DNA of 64,000 bases from assembly GCF_013778455.1 (NCBI RefSeq), contig NZ_JACEHE010000017.1, positions 62,001 to 126,000 on the forward strand, given 5' to 3'. The notes below the pieces were generated by a model. The model was given only the letters and a program-made list of their open reading frames with translations. It was not told where the DNA came from and did not search any database. Of this stretch, positions 7,679 to 16,084 are shown piece by piece. The translations under genes and the position numbers were made by a program. Each line of letters begins with the position of its first letter. Position 1 is the stretch's first letter. The DNA is from Streptomyces himalayensis subsp. himalayensis. Lineage in GTDB: Bacteria; Actinomycetota; Actinomycetes; Streptomycetales; Streptomycetaceae.

Positions 7679-8629
7679 TCACCCGGTGCCCGCGCCCGCA
7701 CCGCGCTTCGGCAGCGGCACCCGCATCAGATCCGCCGCCACCGTCAGCTCCCCGTCGAACCCGGCGACGCGCGCCTCGCGCTCGAACTCCTCCCCGGGCC
7801 CGGCTCCCGAAGCGCCGCCGCGCTCGTTGTAGCGCTGGCTGAAGTGCGTCAGTACGAGATGCCGTACGCCCGCATCCCTGGCGACCCGTCCCGCCTGAAC
7901 AGCGGTCAAGTGACCGTGCTCCACAGCCAGCTGCTCGTCCTCGTGGAGGAACGTCGACTCGATGACGAGCATGTCGCAGCCCTCGGCGAGGGCGTGCACG
8001 TTCTCGCACAGCCGGGTGTCCATGACGAACGCGAACCGCTGGCCGCGCCGCACCTCACTGACGTCCTCGAGGGTCACGCCGTTCAGGACGCCCTCGCGCT
8101 GGATGCGGCCCACGTCCGGCCCCTTGATGCCGTGCGCGGCGAGCCGCTCGGGCAGCATGCGGCGGCCGTCCGGTTCGACGAGCCGGTAGCCGTAGGACTC
8201 GACGGGGTGGGAGAGCTTCCGTGCCTCGAGCGTGTACGAGGGCGTGACGGCGACGACCCCGTCGGCGGCGACCGGCGCCTCGGTCAGGCCCACCGTCTCG
8301 CGGTACGCCGTCGCGTACCGCAGCCGGTCGAAGAACCGCTTCCCCGACCGCGGGTAGTGCGCGGTGATCTCGTGCGGCACCCGGTCGAGGTTGATCCGCT
8401 GGATCACCCCGGCGAGACCGAGCGAGTGGTCGCCGTGGAAGTGCGTGACGCACAACCGGTTCAGGTCGTGGGCGGCGACCCCTGCGCGCAGCATCTGCCG
8501 CTGGGTGCCCTCGCCCGGGTCGAAGAGGATGCCCTCGCCGTCCCAGCGCAGCAGATAGCCGTTGTGGTTGCGGTGCCGCGTAGGGACCTGGCTGGCGGTG
8601 CCGAGCACCACCAATTCACGTACGGACAC
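7679..8629 (-). CDS. rnz: Ribonuclease Z
   Basis: An endonuclease of the metallo-beta-lactamase fold that matures tRNA 3' ends, 316 aa, the normal bacterial length. The zinc motif HFHGDH is at about residues 63-68 after LCVT. Further family segments are LVVLGTASQVPTRHRN at the N-terminus, the exosite region around residues 150-190, FVMDTRLCENV, STFLHED and VLTHFSQRY near the end. The GTG start at 8629 lies 6 bp after the HIT gene stop, so the two are probably co-transcribed and translationally coupled. Both tRNA-Ala genes in this window lack an encoded CCA tail, so this type of processing would be needed for them. Confidence 0.95.
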   Translation of the reverse strand: MSVRELVVLGTASQVPTRHRNHNGYLLRWDGEGILFDPGEGTQRQMLRAGVAAHDLNRLCVTHFHGDHSLGLAGVIQRINLDRVPHEITAHYPRSGKRFFDRLRYATAYRETVGLTEAPVAADGVVAVTPSYTLEARKLSHPVESYGYRLVEPDGRRMLPERLAAHGIKGPDVGRIQREGVLNGVTLEDVSEVRRGQRFAFVMDTRLCENVHALAEGCDMLVIESTFLHEDEQLAVEHGHLTAVQAGRVARDAGVRHLVLTHFSQRYNERGGASGAGPGEEFEREARVAGFDGELTVAADLMRVPLPKRGAGAGTG

Positions 8630-8635
8630 AGGCTG

Positions 8636-8995
8636 TTACCCGGGGGGCCACTGGAGGCCGCGGCCGCCCAGCACGTGCAGGTGCGCGTGGAAGACGGTCT
8701 GGCCCGCGCCGGTACCGGTGTTGAAGACGACCCGGTAGCCCCTGTCCTCGACCTTGTCCCCGGCGGCGACCTCGCGGGACTCACGCAGTATGTCGGCGAT
8801 GATCGTCGGCTCGGCGGCGGCGAGCGTGGCGGCGTCCGGGTAGTGCACCTTGGGGATGATCAGCACGTGGGTCGGTGCCTGGGGATTGATGTCGCGGAAG
8901 GCGACGGTGGTCTCGGTCTCCCGTACGACGGTTGCCGGGACCTCGCCTGCGACGATCTTGCAGAACAGGCAGTCGGCCTGCGGTTCGCCCGCCAT
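8636..8995 (-). CDS. HIT family nucleotide-binding protein
   Basis: A histidine-triad protein of 119 aa, likely a small purine nucleoside phosphoramidase or AMP-lysine hydrolase of the HINT group. The N-terminus has the CLFCKIVAGE zinc-type segment and the C-terminus the catalytic triad HAHLHVLGGR (His-x-His-x-His), with NTGTGAGQTV just before it. The frame extends 9 codons further up, but the ATG at 8995 has a strong GAGGAGG site with good spacing, so I choose it. It sits upstream of rnz by 6 bp and downstream of the tricorn-like protease gene, all in one direction. Confidence 0.93.
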   Translation of the reverse strand: MAGEPQADCLFCKIVAGEVPATVVRETETTVAFRDINPQAPTHVLIIPKVHYPDAATLAAAEPTIIADILRESREVAAGDKVEDRGYRVVFNTGTGAGQTVFHAHLHVLGGRGLQWPPG

Positions 8996-9091
8996 GTGCG
9001 GCCTCCTCACGACGCTGATCATTACGACGGCATCGTATCCATCACGTACACCGCCCGGGCCTCCCCCGCCGTGACCGGCGCCGCCGCCGGC

Positions 9092-12000
9092 TCAGTCCAG
9101 CGGCGGCAACCCCGGCGCCACCTTCGCCGGGTTCTCCGCCAGCGCCGCCAGTGCGATCCGTATCGCCTCGTCGAGCTGCGGATCCCGCCCCGCCGCATGG
9201 TCCTGCGGCGCCTGGACCACCTCGACGTCCGGATCGACGCCGTGGTTCTCGACGCCCCACCCGTACCCCTCAAGCCAGAAGGCGTACTTGGGCTGGGTGA
9301 CGAGCGTGCCGTCGACGAGCCGGTAGCGGCTGTCGATGCCGATGACGCCGCCCCAGGTGCGTACGCCGACGACGGGCCCGATGCCCAGCGCCTTGATCGC
9401 GGCGTTGACGATGTCGCCGTCCGAGCCGGAGAACTCGTTGGCGACGGCGACGACGGGCCCGCGGGGCGCGTCCAGCGGATAGCTGGACGGCTGCATTCCG
9501 CGCGGCAGGTCCCAGCCGACGATCCGTCGGGCGAGCTTCTCGATGACGAGCTGCGAGGTGTGGCCGCCGCGGTTCTCGCGGACGTCCACCACCAGGCCGT
9601 CGCGGGCGACCTCGACGCGCAGGTCACGATGGATCTGCGCCCAGCCGGGCGCCTGCATGTCGGGAACGTGCAGATAGCCGAGCCGTCCGCCGGACTTCTC
9701 ATGGACGTACGCCCGCCGGTCGGCGACCCATGCGTGGTACCGCAGCGGCTCCTCGTCGTCGATCGGTACGACCACCGGATGGCGCAGGTCTCCCCCGCCG
9801 GCCGGTGAGATCGTCAGTTCGACGGGCTTGCCCGCCGTACCGACGAGCAGCGGCCCCGGCCCGGTCACCGGGTCGACGGGCTGCCCGCCGACCGCGACGA
9901 TCGCGTCCCCGGCGCGCACCGCGACGCCGGGCGCTGCGAGTGGCGAGTGCGCGTCGGGGTCGGACGTCTCCGACGGCAGGACGCGGTCGATGCGCCACGT
10001 GCCGTCGTCGTGCCGGGAGATGTCGGCGCCGAGCAGCCCCTGCCGGGTGCCGGAGCCGCCCCAGCCGCCGCGCGGTGTGACGTACGCGTGGGAGGTACCG
10101 AGCTCGCCCTGGACCTCCCACAGCAGGTCGACGAGGTCGTCGTGGGTGGCGACGCGCTCCAGGACGGGCCGGTAGCGGTCGAGGACGCCGTCCCAGTCGA
10201 CGCCGCCGAGGTCGGGCCGCCAGAAGTTGTCCCGCATGAGCCGGCCGGTCTCGTCGAACATCTGACGCCATTCGGCGGCGGGGTCGACGGTCCCCCGGAT
10301 GCGTGACAGATCCACGGTGATGTTGGTGTCGCTGTCCTCGTCGTTCGAGGCGCGCCGGTCGCTCGGCACCACCTTGAGCCGTTCCCCGGTCCACAGCAGA
10401 ACGCGCTTGCCGTCGCCGCTGACCGCGAAGTGGTCGGCGTCCGACGCCAGTTCCTCGATGCGCTGCTGTACGAGGTCGTAGCGCTCCAGCTCCGTCTTCG
10501 GGTCCGGGTCGGAGGGCGTGGCGCGGGAGGCGCCGAGCACGCCCTGCACCGGGTGGCGCAGCCACAGCACACCGTCCTTGGCGGCGCGCAGCGTCGTGTA
10601 ACGGGCGGCCTCGACGGGGAACGGCACGATGCGGTCGGCGAGTCCGTCGAGGTCGATACGGGTGACGGCGGCGCCCTCGCTGTCGGGCGTCTCGTCCTTG
10701 TCGGGTGCGTCGAAGGGCCTGCCGTGCCGCTGCGGTCCGAAGGGCGACGGCGTCGTGGCGGCCAGGGTGATCAGATGCGGCCGCGAGCCGCCCACGAACG
10801 CCAGGTCGAAGACGTGCTCGTCGTAGACCGGGTCGAAGGACCGTGCCGACAGGAACGCCAGGTGCTTGCCGTCCAGGGTGAACGCGGGCGAGTAGTCGCG
10901 GAACCGCAGCGGGGTCGCCTCGGTGACCGACAGGTCGGCGGTGTTGGCGAGTTTCAGCTGGCGCAGCGGTTCGGGGCCCGCGTGGGACCAGGCGAGCCAT
11001 GCCGAGTCGGGCGAGAAGACCAGCCCGCTCGCGTCGCCGTGTTCGCTGCGGTCGACCTCCCGTACCTCCCCGCTCTCCCGCTCGACGAGCAGCACCCGCC
11101 CGTCGTGCGAGGCGACGGCGGCCCGGCTGCCGTCCGGTGCCATGGCGAGCGCCAGGACGCGTCCGAGCTGCCCGGCAGCGAGCCGCCGCGGTGTCGCGCC
11201 GGGTGCCAGGCCGGTGGCCGGGGCGAACTCCAGCGCGTCGTCGCCTTCGGCGTCGGTCACCCACACCACGTGCTCCTCGCCGTCCACCCGGAAGGTGCGG
11301 GGCAGCCGGGCCCGTACGCCGTGTGTGGCGGCGAGCGCGCGGGCGGGGCCCTCGCGGTGGGTGATCCAGTGGACGGCGCCACGGACGGAGACGGCGCTGC
11401 CGCGCGCGGTGTGGTCGGGCGCGGCGGCACCGAACCAGCGGGCGGCGCTGACAGGGTGCGACTGGAGATCGGCGCGCTGCCCGCCGAGGCGCAGATCGAG
11501 GCGGCGGGGTTCGGCGCCGTCGAGGTCGTCGAGGAGCCACAGTTCGCCGGCGGAGGCGTAGACGACACGGGTGCCGTCGGTCGACGCGTGCCGTGCGTAG
11601 AAGCCCGTCTCGGTGTCCACCGGAGTGTGCCGCCGCAGGTCGGAGCCGTCGGCGAGGGACGAGTAGACCGCGCCCACACCTTCGTGGTCGGAGAGGAACG
11701 CGACCCTCCCCCGAGTTCTCGGCTCCGCTCGAACAGGGGGGACCCCCACCCCGACCCACATCGGGTACTCGATGTTCCCGTCGAGCCCCTCATGCAGCCG
11801 GACGAACTCCCCTGCGCCCTCGCGGTCGATCCACAGCTTGCCCGCGGTGCCGCCCCGGTAGCGCTTCCACCAGGCAGCCTCGCGGCCCATCGGCGCGGAC
11901 AGCAGGACGACTTGGGAGTCCGGGCCGTACGCGACGGCGCCCACGGGCCCGTACGGGAGGGTGGCCGCAGGACCGCCGTCGAGCGGCACGGCCCGCGCCC

Positions 12001-12346
12001 AGCTGCGGCGCAGCGAGGCCTGGCCGTGCGTGGTGAGCGCGAGCACGTGCCCGTCCGGGGTCCAGCCGCGGACGGTCGTGCGCTGGCTGCCCCAGTACGT
12101 CAGCCTCCGGGACGGTCCACCGTCGACGGGCGCGACATGCACCTCGGGCGCCCCGTCGCGGGTGGAGGTCCAGGCAACGGTGGTGCCGTCCGGGGAGATC
12201 CGGGGGTGGTTCACGGGGACGTTGTCGGCGCTGACCCGCCAGGCGCGGCCGCCGTCGAGGGGCGCGACCCAGACGTCGTCCTCAGCGGTGAAGGCGACCA
12301 ACTCGCCGTGAAGATGCGGGAAGCGAAGGTACGCAGGCTGTGTCAC
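9092..12346 (-). CDS. Tricorn-like S41 family peptidase
   Basis: A large cytoplasmic protease of 1084 aa. The N-terminal part (about 1-640) holds beta-propeller repeats with WD/Tol-like strands (ISPDGTTVAWTS, FSPDSAWLAWSH). Next come a tricorn C1-type segment (about 680-760), a PDZ domain (about 770-860, ILTISPAGG-like region) and an S41 catalytic domain with NEFSGSDGD, Ser975 being the expected nucleophile, and NHGVDPDVEV near the end. Tricorn trims peptides released by the proteasome, which Streptomyces have. GTG start at 12346. A 15-residue stretch around residue 200 breaks the conserved sequence and corresponds to a dispersed repeat. I expect it to be tolerated because it lies between propeller blades. 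Confidence 0.92.
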   Translation of the reverse strand: MTQPAYLRFPHLHGELVAFTAEDDVWVAPLDGGRAWRVSADNVPVNHPRISPDGTTVAWTSTRDGAPEVHVAPVDGGPSRRLTYWGSQRTTVRGWTPDGHVLALTTHGQASLRRSWARAVPLDGGPAATLPYGPVGAVAYGPDSQVVLLSAPMGREAAWWKRYRGGTAGKLWIDREGAGEFVRLHEGLDGNIEYPMWVGVGVPPVRAEPRTRGRVAFLSDHEGVGAVYSSLADGSDLRRHTPVDTETGFYARHASTDGTRVVYASAGELWLLDDLDGAEPRRLDLRLGGQRADLQSHPVSAARWFGAAAPDHTARGSAVSVRGAVHWITHREGPARALAATHGVRARLPRTFRVDGEEHVVWVTDAEGDDALEFAPATGLAPGATPRRLAAGQLGRVLALAMAPDGSRAAVASHDGRVLLVERESGEVREVDRSEHGDASGLVFSPDSAWLAWSHAGPEPLRQLKLANTADLSVTEATPLRFRDYSPAFTLDGKHLAFLSARSFDPVYDEHVFDLAFVGGSRPHLITLAATTPSPFGPQRHGRPFDAPDKDETPDSEGAAVTRIDLDGLADRIVPFPVEAARYTTLRAAKDGVLWLRHPVQGVLGASRATPSDPDPKTELERYDLVQQRIEELASDADHFAVSGDGKRVLLWTGERLKVVPSDRRASNDEDSDTNITVDLSRIRGTVDPAAEWRQMFDETGRLMRDNFWRPDLGGVDWDGVLDRYRPVLERVATHDDLVDLLWEVQGELGTSHAYVTPRGGWGGSGTRQGLLGADISRHDDGTWRIDRVLPSETSDPDAHSPLAAPGVAVRAGDAIVAVGGQPVDPVTGPGPLLVGTAGKPVELTISPAGGGDLRHPVVVPIDDEEPLRYHAWVADRRAYVHEKSGGRLGYLHVPDMQAPGWAQIHRDLRVEVARDGLVVDVRENRGGHTSQLVIEKLARRIVGWDLPRGMQPSSYPLDAPRGPVVAVANEFSGSDGDIVNAAIKALGIGPVVGVRTWGGVIGIDSRYRLVDGTLVTQPKYAFWLEGYGWGVENHGVDPDVEVVQAPQDHAAGRDPQLDEAIRIALAALAENPAKVAPGLPPLD
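11705..11749. repeat. Dispersed Streptomyces-type repeat inserted in frame in the tricorn gene
   Basis: CTCCCCCGAGTTCTCGG followed by CTCCGCTCGAACAGGGGGGA is the type of C-run/G-run palindrome I know as a frequent repeat between genes in Streptomyces. Here it sits inside the tricorn reading frame and encodes roughly VGVPPVRAEPRTRG between PMWVG and RVAFLS. Those two flanks would join naturally without it. The added length keeps the frame. A shift of a few bases in its borders is possible. Confidence 0.7.
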
Positions 12347-12482
12347 CCGATCACAGTAAGCAGCAACCGCCGCCTCGGACAGCCTTTTCGATCAGTTCGG
12401 GGACCAGTTCGGGCCCCGGACCTGCGCGGTCACCTGCCCTGTCGCGCGGGCCACGCCCGGGGCACCGCGCCGCCCGGGGCCG

Positions 12483-12875
12483 TCAGCCGCGCATCAGCAG
12501 CCACTCCTGGAGCTCCACGAGATTGCCCTCGGGGTCCTTGAGGTGGGCGACGCGCATACGGTCCGTCATGGCTGCGGGTCCGTGCTCCAGGATCGCTCCG
12601 CGGCCGACGAGTTCGGCGCAGTACGCGTCGAGGTTGTCGACGCGCAGGACCACCAGGGAGCGGTGCCCGTTCACGGAGTCGGCCAGTTCCCCGAGGACCT
12701 CGGCCATCATGGCGCGGTCCTGCAGCGCGATGCCCGCCGAGCCGACGGCCGGGCTGAACTTCTCGTACGGGCCGTTCTCCGCCCCCGACTGGGGCTTCAG
12801 CCCGAGCACATCGGCGTAGAAGCGGTAGCAGGCCGCGAAGTCCGAGACGAGCAGCCTCACCTGTGCGAGTTCCAA
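12483..12875 (-). CDS. VOC (glyoxalase/dioxygenase) superfamily protein
   Basis: A 130-aa vicinal-oxygen-chelate protein with the paired beta-alpha-beta-beta-beta layout: LAQVRLLVSDFAACYRFYAD at the N-terminus and HLKDPEGNLVELQEW at the C-terminus, where the Glu is a typical metal ligand. Substrate unknown; such proteins include glyoxalases and antibiotic-binding resistance proteins. The start is TTG at 12875, chosen because AAGGAGG lies 6-7 bases upstream. It is 36 bp downstream of rsmE in the same direction and is probably in its operon, which says little about function. Confidence 0.85.
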   Translation of the reverse strand: MELAQVRLLVSDFAACYRFYADVLGLKPQSGAENGPYEKFSPAVGSAGIALQDRAMMAEVLGELADSVNGHRSLVVLRVDNLDAYCAELVGRGAILEHGPAAMTDRMRVAHLKDPEGNLVELQEWLLMRG

Positions 12876-12911
12876 CGCGGCCTCCTTCGTGGGGCGGGAC
12901 GCCCGGACGCT

Positions 12912-13658
12912 TCAGGACCAGCGGCCGGTGCGGCCGAGCAGCAGCGCGACGGCCGCCGTCCCCGCGGTCGACGTACGCAGCACGGTACGCCCCAGCCGGT
13001 ACGTCCGGGCGCCTGCCGCCGCGAAGACCTGCAGCTCTTCGGGTGACACTCCCCCTTCGGGCCCCACGACGAGCACGATCTCGCCCGTGGTGGGGAGTCC
13101 GGTGGTGGCCAGCGGCTCGCTGTCGTAGTCCCGTTCCTCGTGCAGGACGGCCGCGAGGTCGGCTTCGGCCAGAAGTGCCGCCACCTGTTTGGTCGTCATC
13201 GCGTCCGCCACCTCGGGGAAGCGCACGCGGCGCGACTGCTTGCCCGCCTCGCGCGCCGTCGCCCGCCACTTGCCGAGCGCCTTGAGACCCCGGTCGCCCT
13301 TCCACTGGGTGATGCAGCGGGATGCCGACCACGGCACGATCGCGTCGACGCCCGTCTCGGTCATGGTCTCCACGGCGAGTTCGCCCCGGTCGCCCTTGGG
13401 GAGGGCCTGCACGACGGTGATACGGGGCGTGGGCGGCGGCTCCTCCTGGACGGCCGTCAGGTCCGTCACGACGAGCCGGTCCTTGCCCTCGGCCGCCTTC
13501 ACGACGCCTTCCGTCCAGCGCCCGCGCCCGTCGCTGAGGACGACGTCCTCTCCCGGCCGCAGCCGCTTCACGGAGACGGCGTGCCGCCCCTCGGGCCCGT
13601 CCAGGACGTACTCGGGGCCGACCGGGACCTCGTCCACCACGAACACCGGCGCGGTCAT
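12912..13658 (-). CDS. rsmE: 16S rRNA (uracil1498-N3)-methyltransferase RsmE
   Basis: A SPOUT-class methyltransferase that methylates U1498 of 16S rRNA using S-adenosylmethionine. The 248 aa are the standard length. The N-terminal PUA-like part has GPEGRHAVSVKRLRPGE. The C-terminal SPOUT knot has VQALPKGDRGE, ARQAGKQSRR-type sequence (AREAGKQSRR), VVGPEGGVSPEE and LGRTVLRTSTAGTAA, the SAM-binding trefoil motifs. The ATG at 13658 overlaps the stop of the upstream nitronate monooxygenase gene as ATGA, which fixes the start and implies translational coupling. An alternative start 38 codons upstream only adds low-complexity sequence. Confidence 0.95.
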   Translation of the reverse strand: MTAPVFVVDEVPVGPEYVLDGPEGRHAVSVKRLRPGEDVVLSDGRGRWTEGVVKAAEGKDRLVVTDLTAVQEEPPPTPRITVVQALPKGDRGELAVETMTETGVDAIVPWSASRCITQWKGDRGLKALGKWRATAREAGKQSRRVRFPEVADAMTTKQVAALLAEADLAAVLHEERDYDSEPLATTGLPTTGEIVLVVGPEGGVSPEELQVFAAAGARTYRLGRTVLRTSTAGTAAVALLLGRTGRWS

Positions 13659-14728
13659 GAGCCGGCCTCCGCCGACAACGCCGCCTTCGCCGCAGCCAGT
13701 TCGGCGGCCAGCACCTCGACGAGCTGCCCGGCCGGAAGATCCCGCGCCAGCCGGTGCCCCTGTCCCGCCCACAGTGCCATGCCCTGCGGGTCACCTGCCG
13801 CCGCGGCCGCCTTGCGCAGGCCGGAGGTGAGGTGGTGGATCTGGGGGTAGGCGGCCGGGGCGTACGGGCCGTGCTCCCGCATGAAGCGGTTGACGAGACC
13901 GCGGGCCGGGCGCCCGGAGAAGGCGCGCGTCAGTTCTGTGCGGGTGAAGAGAGGGTTGGTCATCGCGTCCTTGTGCAGGGCGTTGGCGCCCGACTCGGGC
14001 GTGACGAGGAACGCCGTGCCCAGCTGCGCCGCCTGGGCGCCCGCCGCGAGCGCCCCGGCGATCTGTACGCCGCGCATCATCCCGCCGGCCGCCACGATCG
14101 GCAGCTCGACGCTCTCGCGCACCTGTGTGATCAGCGACAGCAGCCCGATGCCCGCGGCGTCGTTCTCGGGGTTGTCGCGGTGCGTGCCCTGGTGGCCACC
14201 CGCCTCGACACCCTGTACGACCACGGCGTCCGCGCCGGCCCGCTGCACGGCCTGGGCCTCCTCGACCGTGGTGGCGGTGACCATGGTGAGCGTGCCCGCG
14301 CGCGAGAACGACTCGAGCACCTCGGGCGTCGGACAGCCGAAGTGGAAGGAGACCAGCGGCACCGGGTCGTCGAGGAGGATCGCCAGCTTGGCGTCGTAGC
14401 CGTCGTCGCGGCCGCTGTCGGGATCACCGAGCTCGGTGCCGTACCAGGCGGCCTCACCGGCGAGCTGGCAACGGTAGACATCGACGGCCGCCGAGTCCGC
14501 ATAGTCCGGTTGCGGCATGAAGAGATTGACGCCGAACGGCCGGCCCGTCAGCGAGCGCAGCTGTTTGATCTCCTGGTACATCCCGTCGGCGGTTTTGTAC
14601 CCGGCCGCGAGAAAACCGAGCCCACCGGCCTCCGAGACGGCAGCGGCGAGCTGCGGCCGCGACACGCCACCCGCCATGGGGGCCTGCACGATCGGAACGG
14701 GAAGGAGACCGCTCAGTACGCTGACCAT
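13655..14728 (-). CDS. Nitronate monooxygenase (2-nitropropane dioxygenase family)
   Basis: An FMN-dependent TIM-barrel oxidoreductase that would oxidise alkyl nitronates such as propionate-3-nitronate, 357 aa. Motifs: PIVQAPMAGGVSRPQLAAAV at the N-terminus, GGLGFLAAGYK, FHFGCPT, VVQGVEAGGHQGTH (with the family's catalytic His region), PIVAAGGM and AAQLGTAFLVTPESG. The ATG at 14728 (MVSVL) matches the family start; the longer frame to 14779 adds no conserved sequence. Its stop overlaps the rsmE start. Some family members are enoyl-ACP reductase-like, so the reaction is inferred from the family. Confidence 0.9.
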   Translation of the reverse strand: MVSVLSGLLPVPIVQAPMAGGVSRPQLAAAVSEAGGLGFLAAGYKTADGMYQEIKQLRSLTGRPFGVNLFMPQPDYADSAAVDVYRCQLAGEAAWYGTELGDPDSGRDDGYDAKLAILLDDPVPLVSFHFGCPTPEVLESFSRAGTLTMVTATTVEEAQAVQRAGADAVVVQGVEAGGHQGTHRDNPENDAAGIGLLSLITQVRESVELPIVAAGGMMRGVQIAGALAAGAQAAQLGTAFLVTPESGANALHKDAMTNPLFTRTELTRAFSGRPARGLVNRFMREHGPYAPAAYPQIHHLTSGLRKAAAAAGDPQGMALWAGQGHRLARDLPAGQLVEVLAAELAAAKAALSAEAGS

Positions 14729-14800
14729 GCCCGCATGGTGCCACGTCGCCCAGACAAGACCGAATCCACCCTTCCGCATAACGCCGACACGCTGGTAGCG

Positions 14801-14887
14801 CAGTGGGCAGCCGCGCCGCTAGCGCTGTGGGCAGTCGTTCCGCAGGGCTGGGGGAGGGTGGGCACAGCCCACGACGCAGGGCACCGC
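14801..14887. repeat. Dispersed intergenic repeat, copy A2
   Basis: Shares GCAGTCGTTCCGCAGGGCTG and CACAGCCCACGACGCAGG with the copy at 90-182, in the same order and with similar spacing. Inverted segments (GTGGGC and GCCCAC) allow a hairpin. It lies between dnaJ and the nitronate monooxygenase gene and may act as a transcription end for dnaJ. No coding seen. Confidence 0.65.
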
Positions 14888-14947
14888 AAAAGTACGGCGC
14901 CCCCGCGCAACGGGAAATCCCAGAGCGCGGGGGCACCCGAAAAGGCG

Positions 14948-16084
14948 TCACCGCCCGTTGAACGCATCCTTGAGCCGAGAGAACAAACCCTGCTGCCCCG
15001 GCTGGAACTGCCCCAGGGGCCGCTCCTCTCCCCGAAGCTGCGCCAGCTCCCGAAGCAACCGCTCCTGATCGGGATCGAGCTTCGACGGCGTCTGCACCTC
15101 GACGTGCACGACGAGATCGCCGCGGCCCCCGCCCCGCAGATGCGTGATGCCGCGCCCGTGCAGCGGAATCGACTGCCCGGACTGCGTACCGGGCCGGATG
15201 TCGACCTCCTCCAGCCCGTCCAGCGTCTCCAGCGGCACCTTCGTGCCGAGCGCGGCGGCCGTCATCGGGATCGTGACCGTGCAGTGCAGATCGTCGCCGC
15301 GCCGCTGGAAGACCGCGTGCGGCAGCTCGTGGATCTCGACGTACAGATCACCGGCCGGCCCGCCGCCGGGCCCGACCTCGCCCTCACCGGCGAGCTGGAT
15401 CCGCGTGCCGTTGTCGACACCGGCGGGGATCTTCACGGTCAGGGTCCGCCGCGACCGCACACGCCCGTCGCCCGCGCACTCGGGGCAGGGGGTGGGCACG
15501 ACCGTGCCGAAGCCCTGGCACTGCGGGCACGGCCGCGAGGTCATGACCTGGCCGAGGAAGGACCGCGTGACCTGAGACACCTCACCGCGGCCGCGGCACA
15601 TGTCACACGTCTGCGCCGAGGTCCCCGGCGCGGCACCCTCGCCGTTGCAGGTGTTGCACACCACGGCCGTGTCGACCTGGATGTCCTTGGTGGTGCCGAA
15701 CGCCGCCTCGTCCAGCTCGACCTCGAGCCGGATCATCGCGTCCTGGCCGCGCCGCGTACGCGACCGCGGGCCCCGCTGGGACGCCGTACCGAAGAAGGCG
15801 TCCATGATGTCCGAGAAGTTGCCGAAGCCACCGGCCCCGAAGCCGCCCGCGCCCGCGCCGCCGCTCGCCGAGAGCGGGTCGCCGCCGAGGTCGTAGACCT
15901 GCTTCTTCTGCGGGTCCGACAACACCTCGTAGGCGGCGTTGATCTCCTTGAAGCGCTCCTGCGTCTTCGGGTCCGGGTTGACGTCCGGGTGCAGCTCGCG
16001 GGCGAGCCTCCGGAAGGCCTTCTTGATCTCGTCCTGGGAGGCGTCGCGGCGCACGCCGAGTACGGCGTAGTAGTCCGTGGCCAC
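14948..16084 (-). CDS. dnaJ: Chaperone protein DnaJ
   Basis: The Hsp40 co-chaperone that stimulates DnaK ATPase and delivers substrates, 378 aa. The J domain occupies residues 1-70 with the HPD motif at 32-34. A Gly/Phe-rich linker follows (about 75-105). The four zinc-finger repeats are CNTCNGEG, CDMCRGRG, CPQCQGFG and CPECAGDG (about 140-215). The C-terminal substrate-binding domains follow. The GTG start at 16084 directly abuts the hrcA stop. This is the DnaJ copy paired with hrcA, not the one next to dnaK. With hrcA upstream and a CIRCE element, it should be heat-inducible. Confidence 0.97.
   Translation of the reverse strand: MATDYYAVLGVRRDASQDEIKKAFRRLARELHPDVNPDPKTQERFKEINAAYEVLSDPQKKQVYDLGGDPLSASGGAGAGGFGAGGFGNFSDIMDAFFGTASQRGPRSRTRRGQDAMIRLEVELDEAAFGTTKDIQVDTAVVCNTCNGEGAAPGTSAQTCDMCRGRGEVSQVTRSFLGQVMTSRPCPQCQGFGTVVPTPCPECAGDGRVRSRRTLTVKIPAGVDNGTRIQLAGEGEVGPGGGPAGDLYVEIHELPHAVFQRRGDDLHCTVTIPMTAAALGTKVPLETLDGLEEVDIRPGTQSGQSIPLHGRGITHLRGGGRGDLVVHVEVQTPSKLDPDQERLLRELAQLRGEERPLGQFQPGQQGLFSRLKDAFNGR

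Noticed and set aside
9699..11759. 686-codon minus-strand frame inside the tricorn gene.
   Set aside because: Arg/Ala-rich shadow frame; the tricorn frame has the domain motifs.
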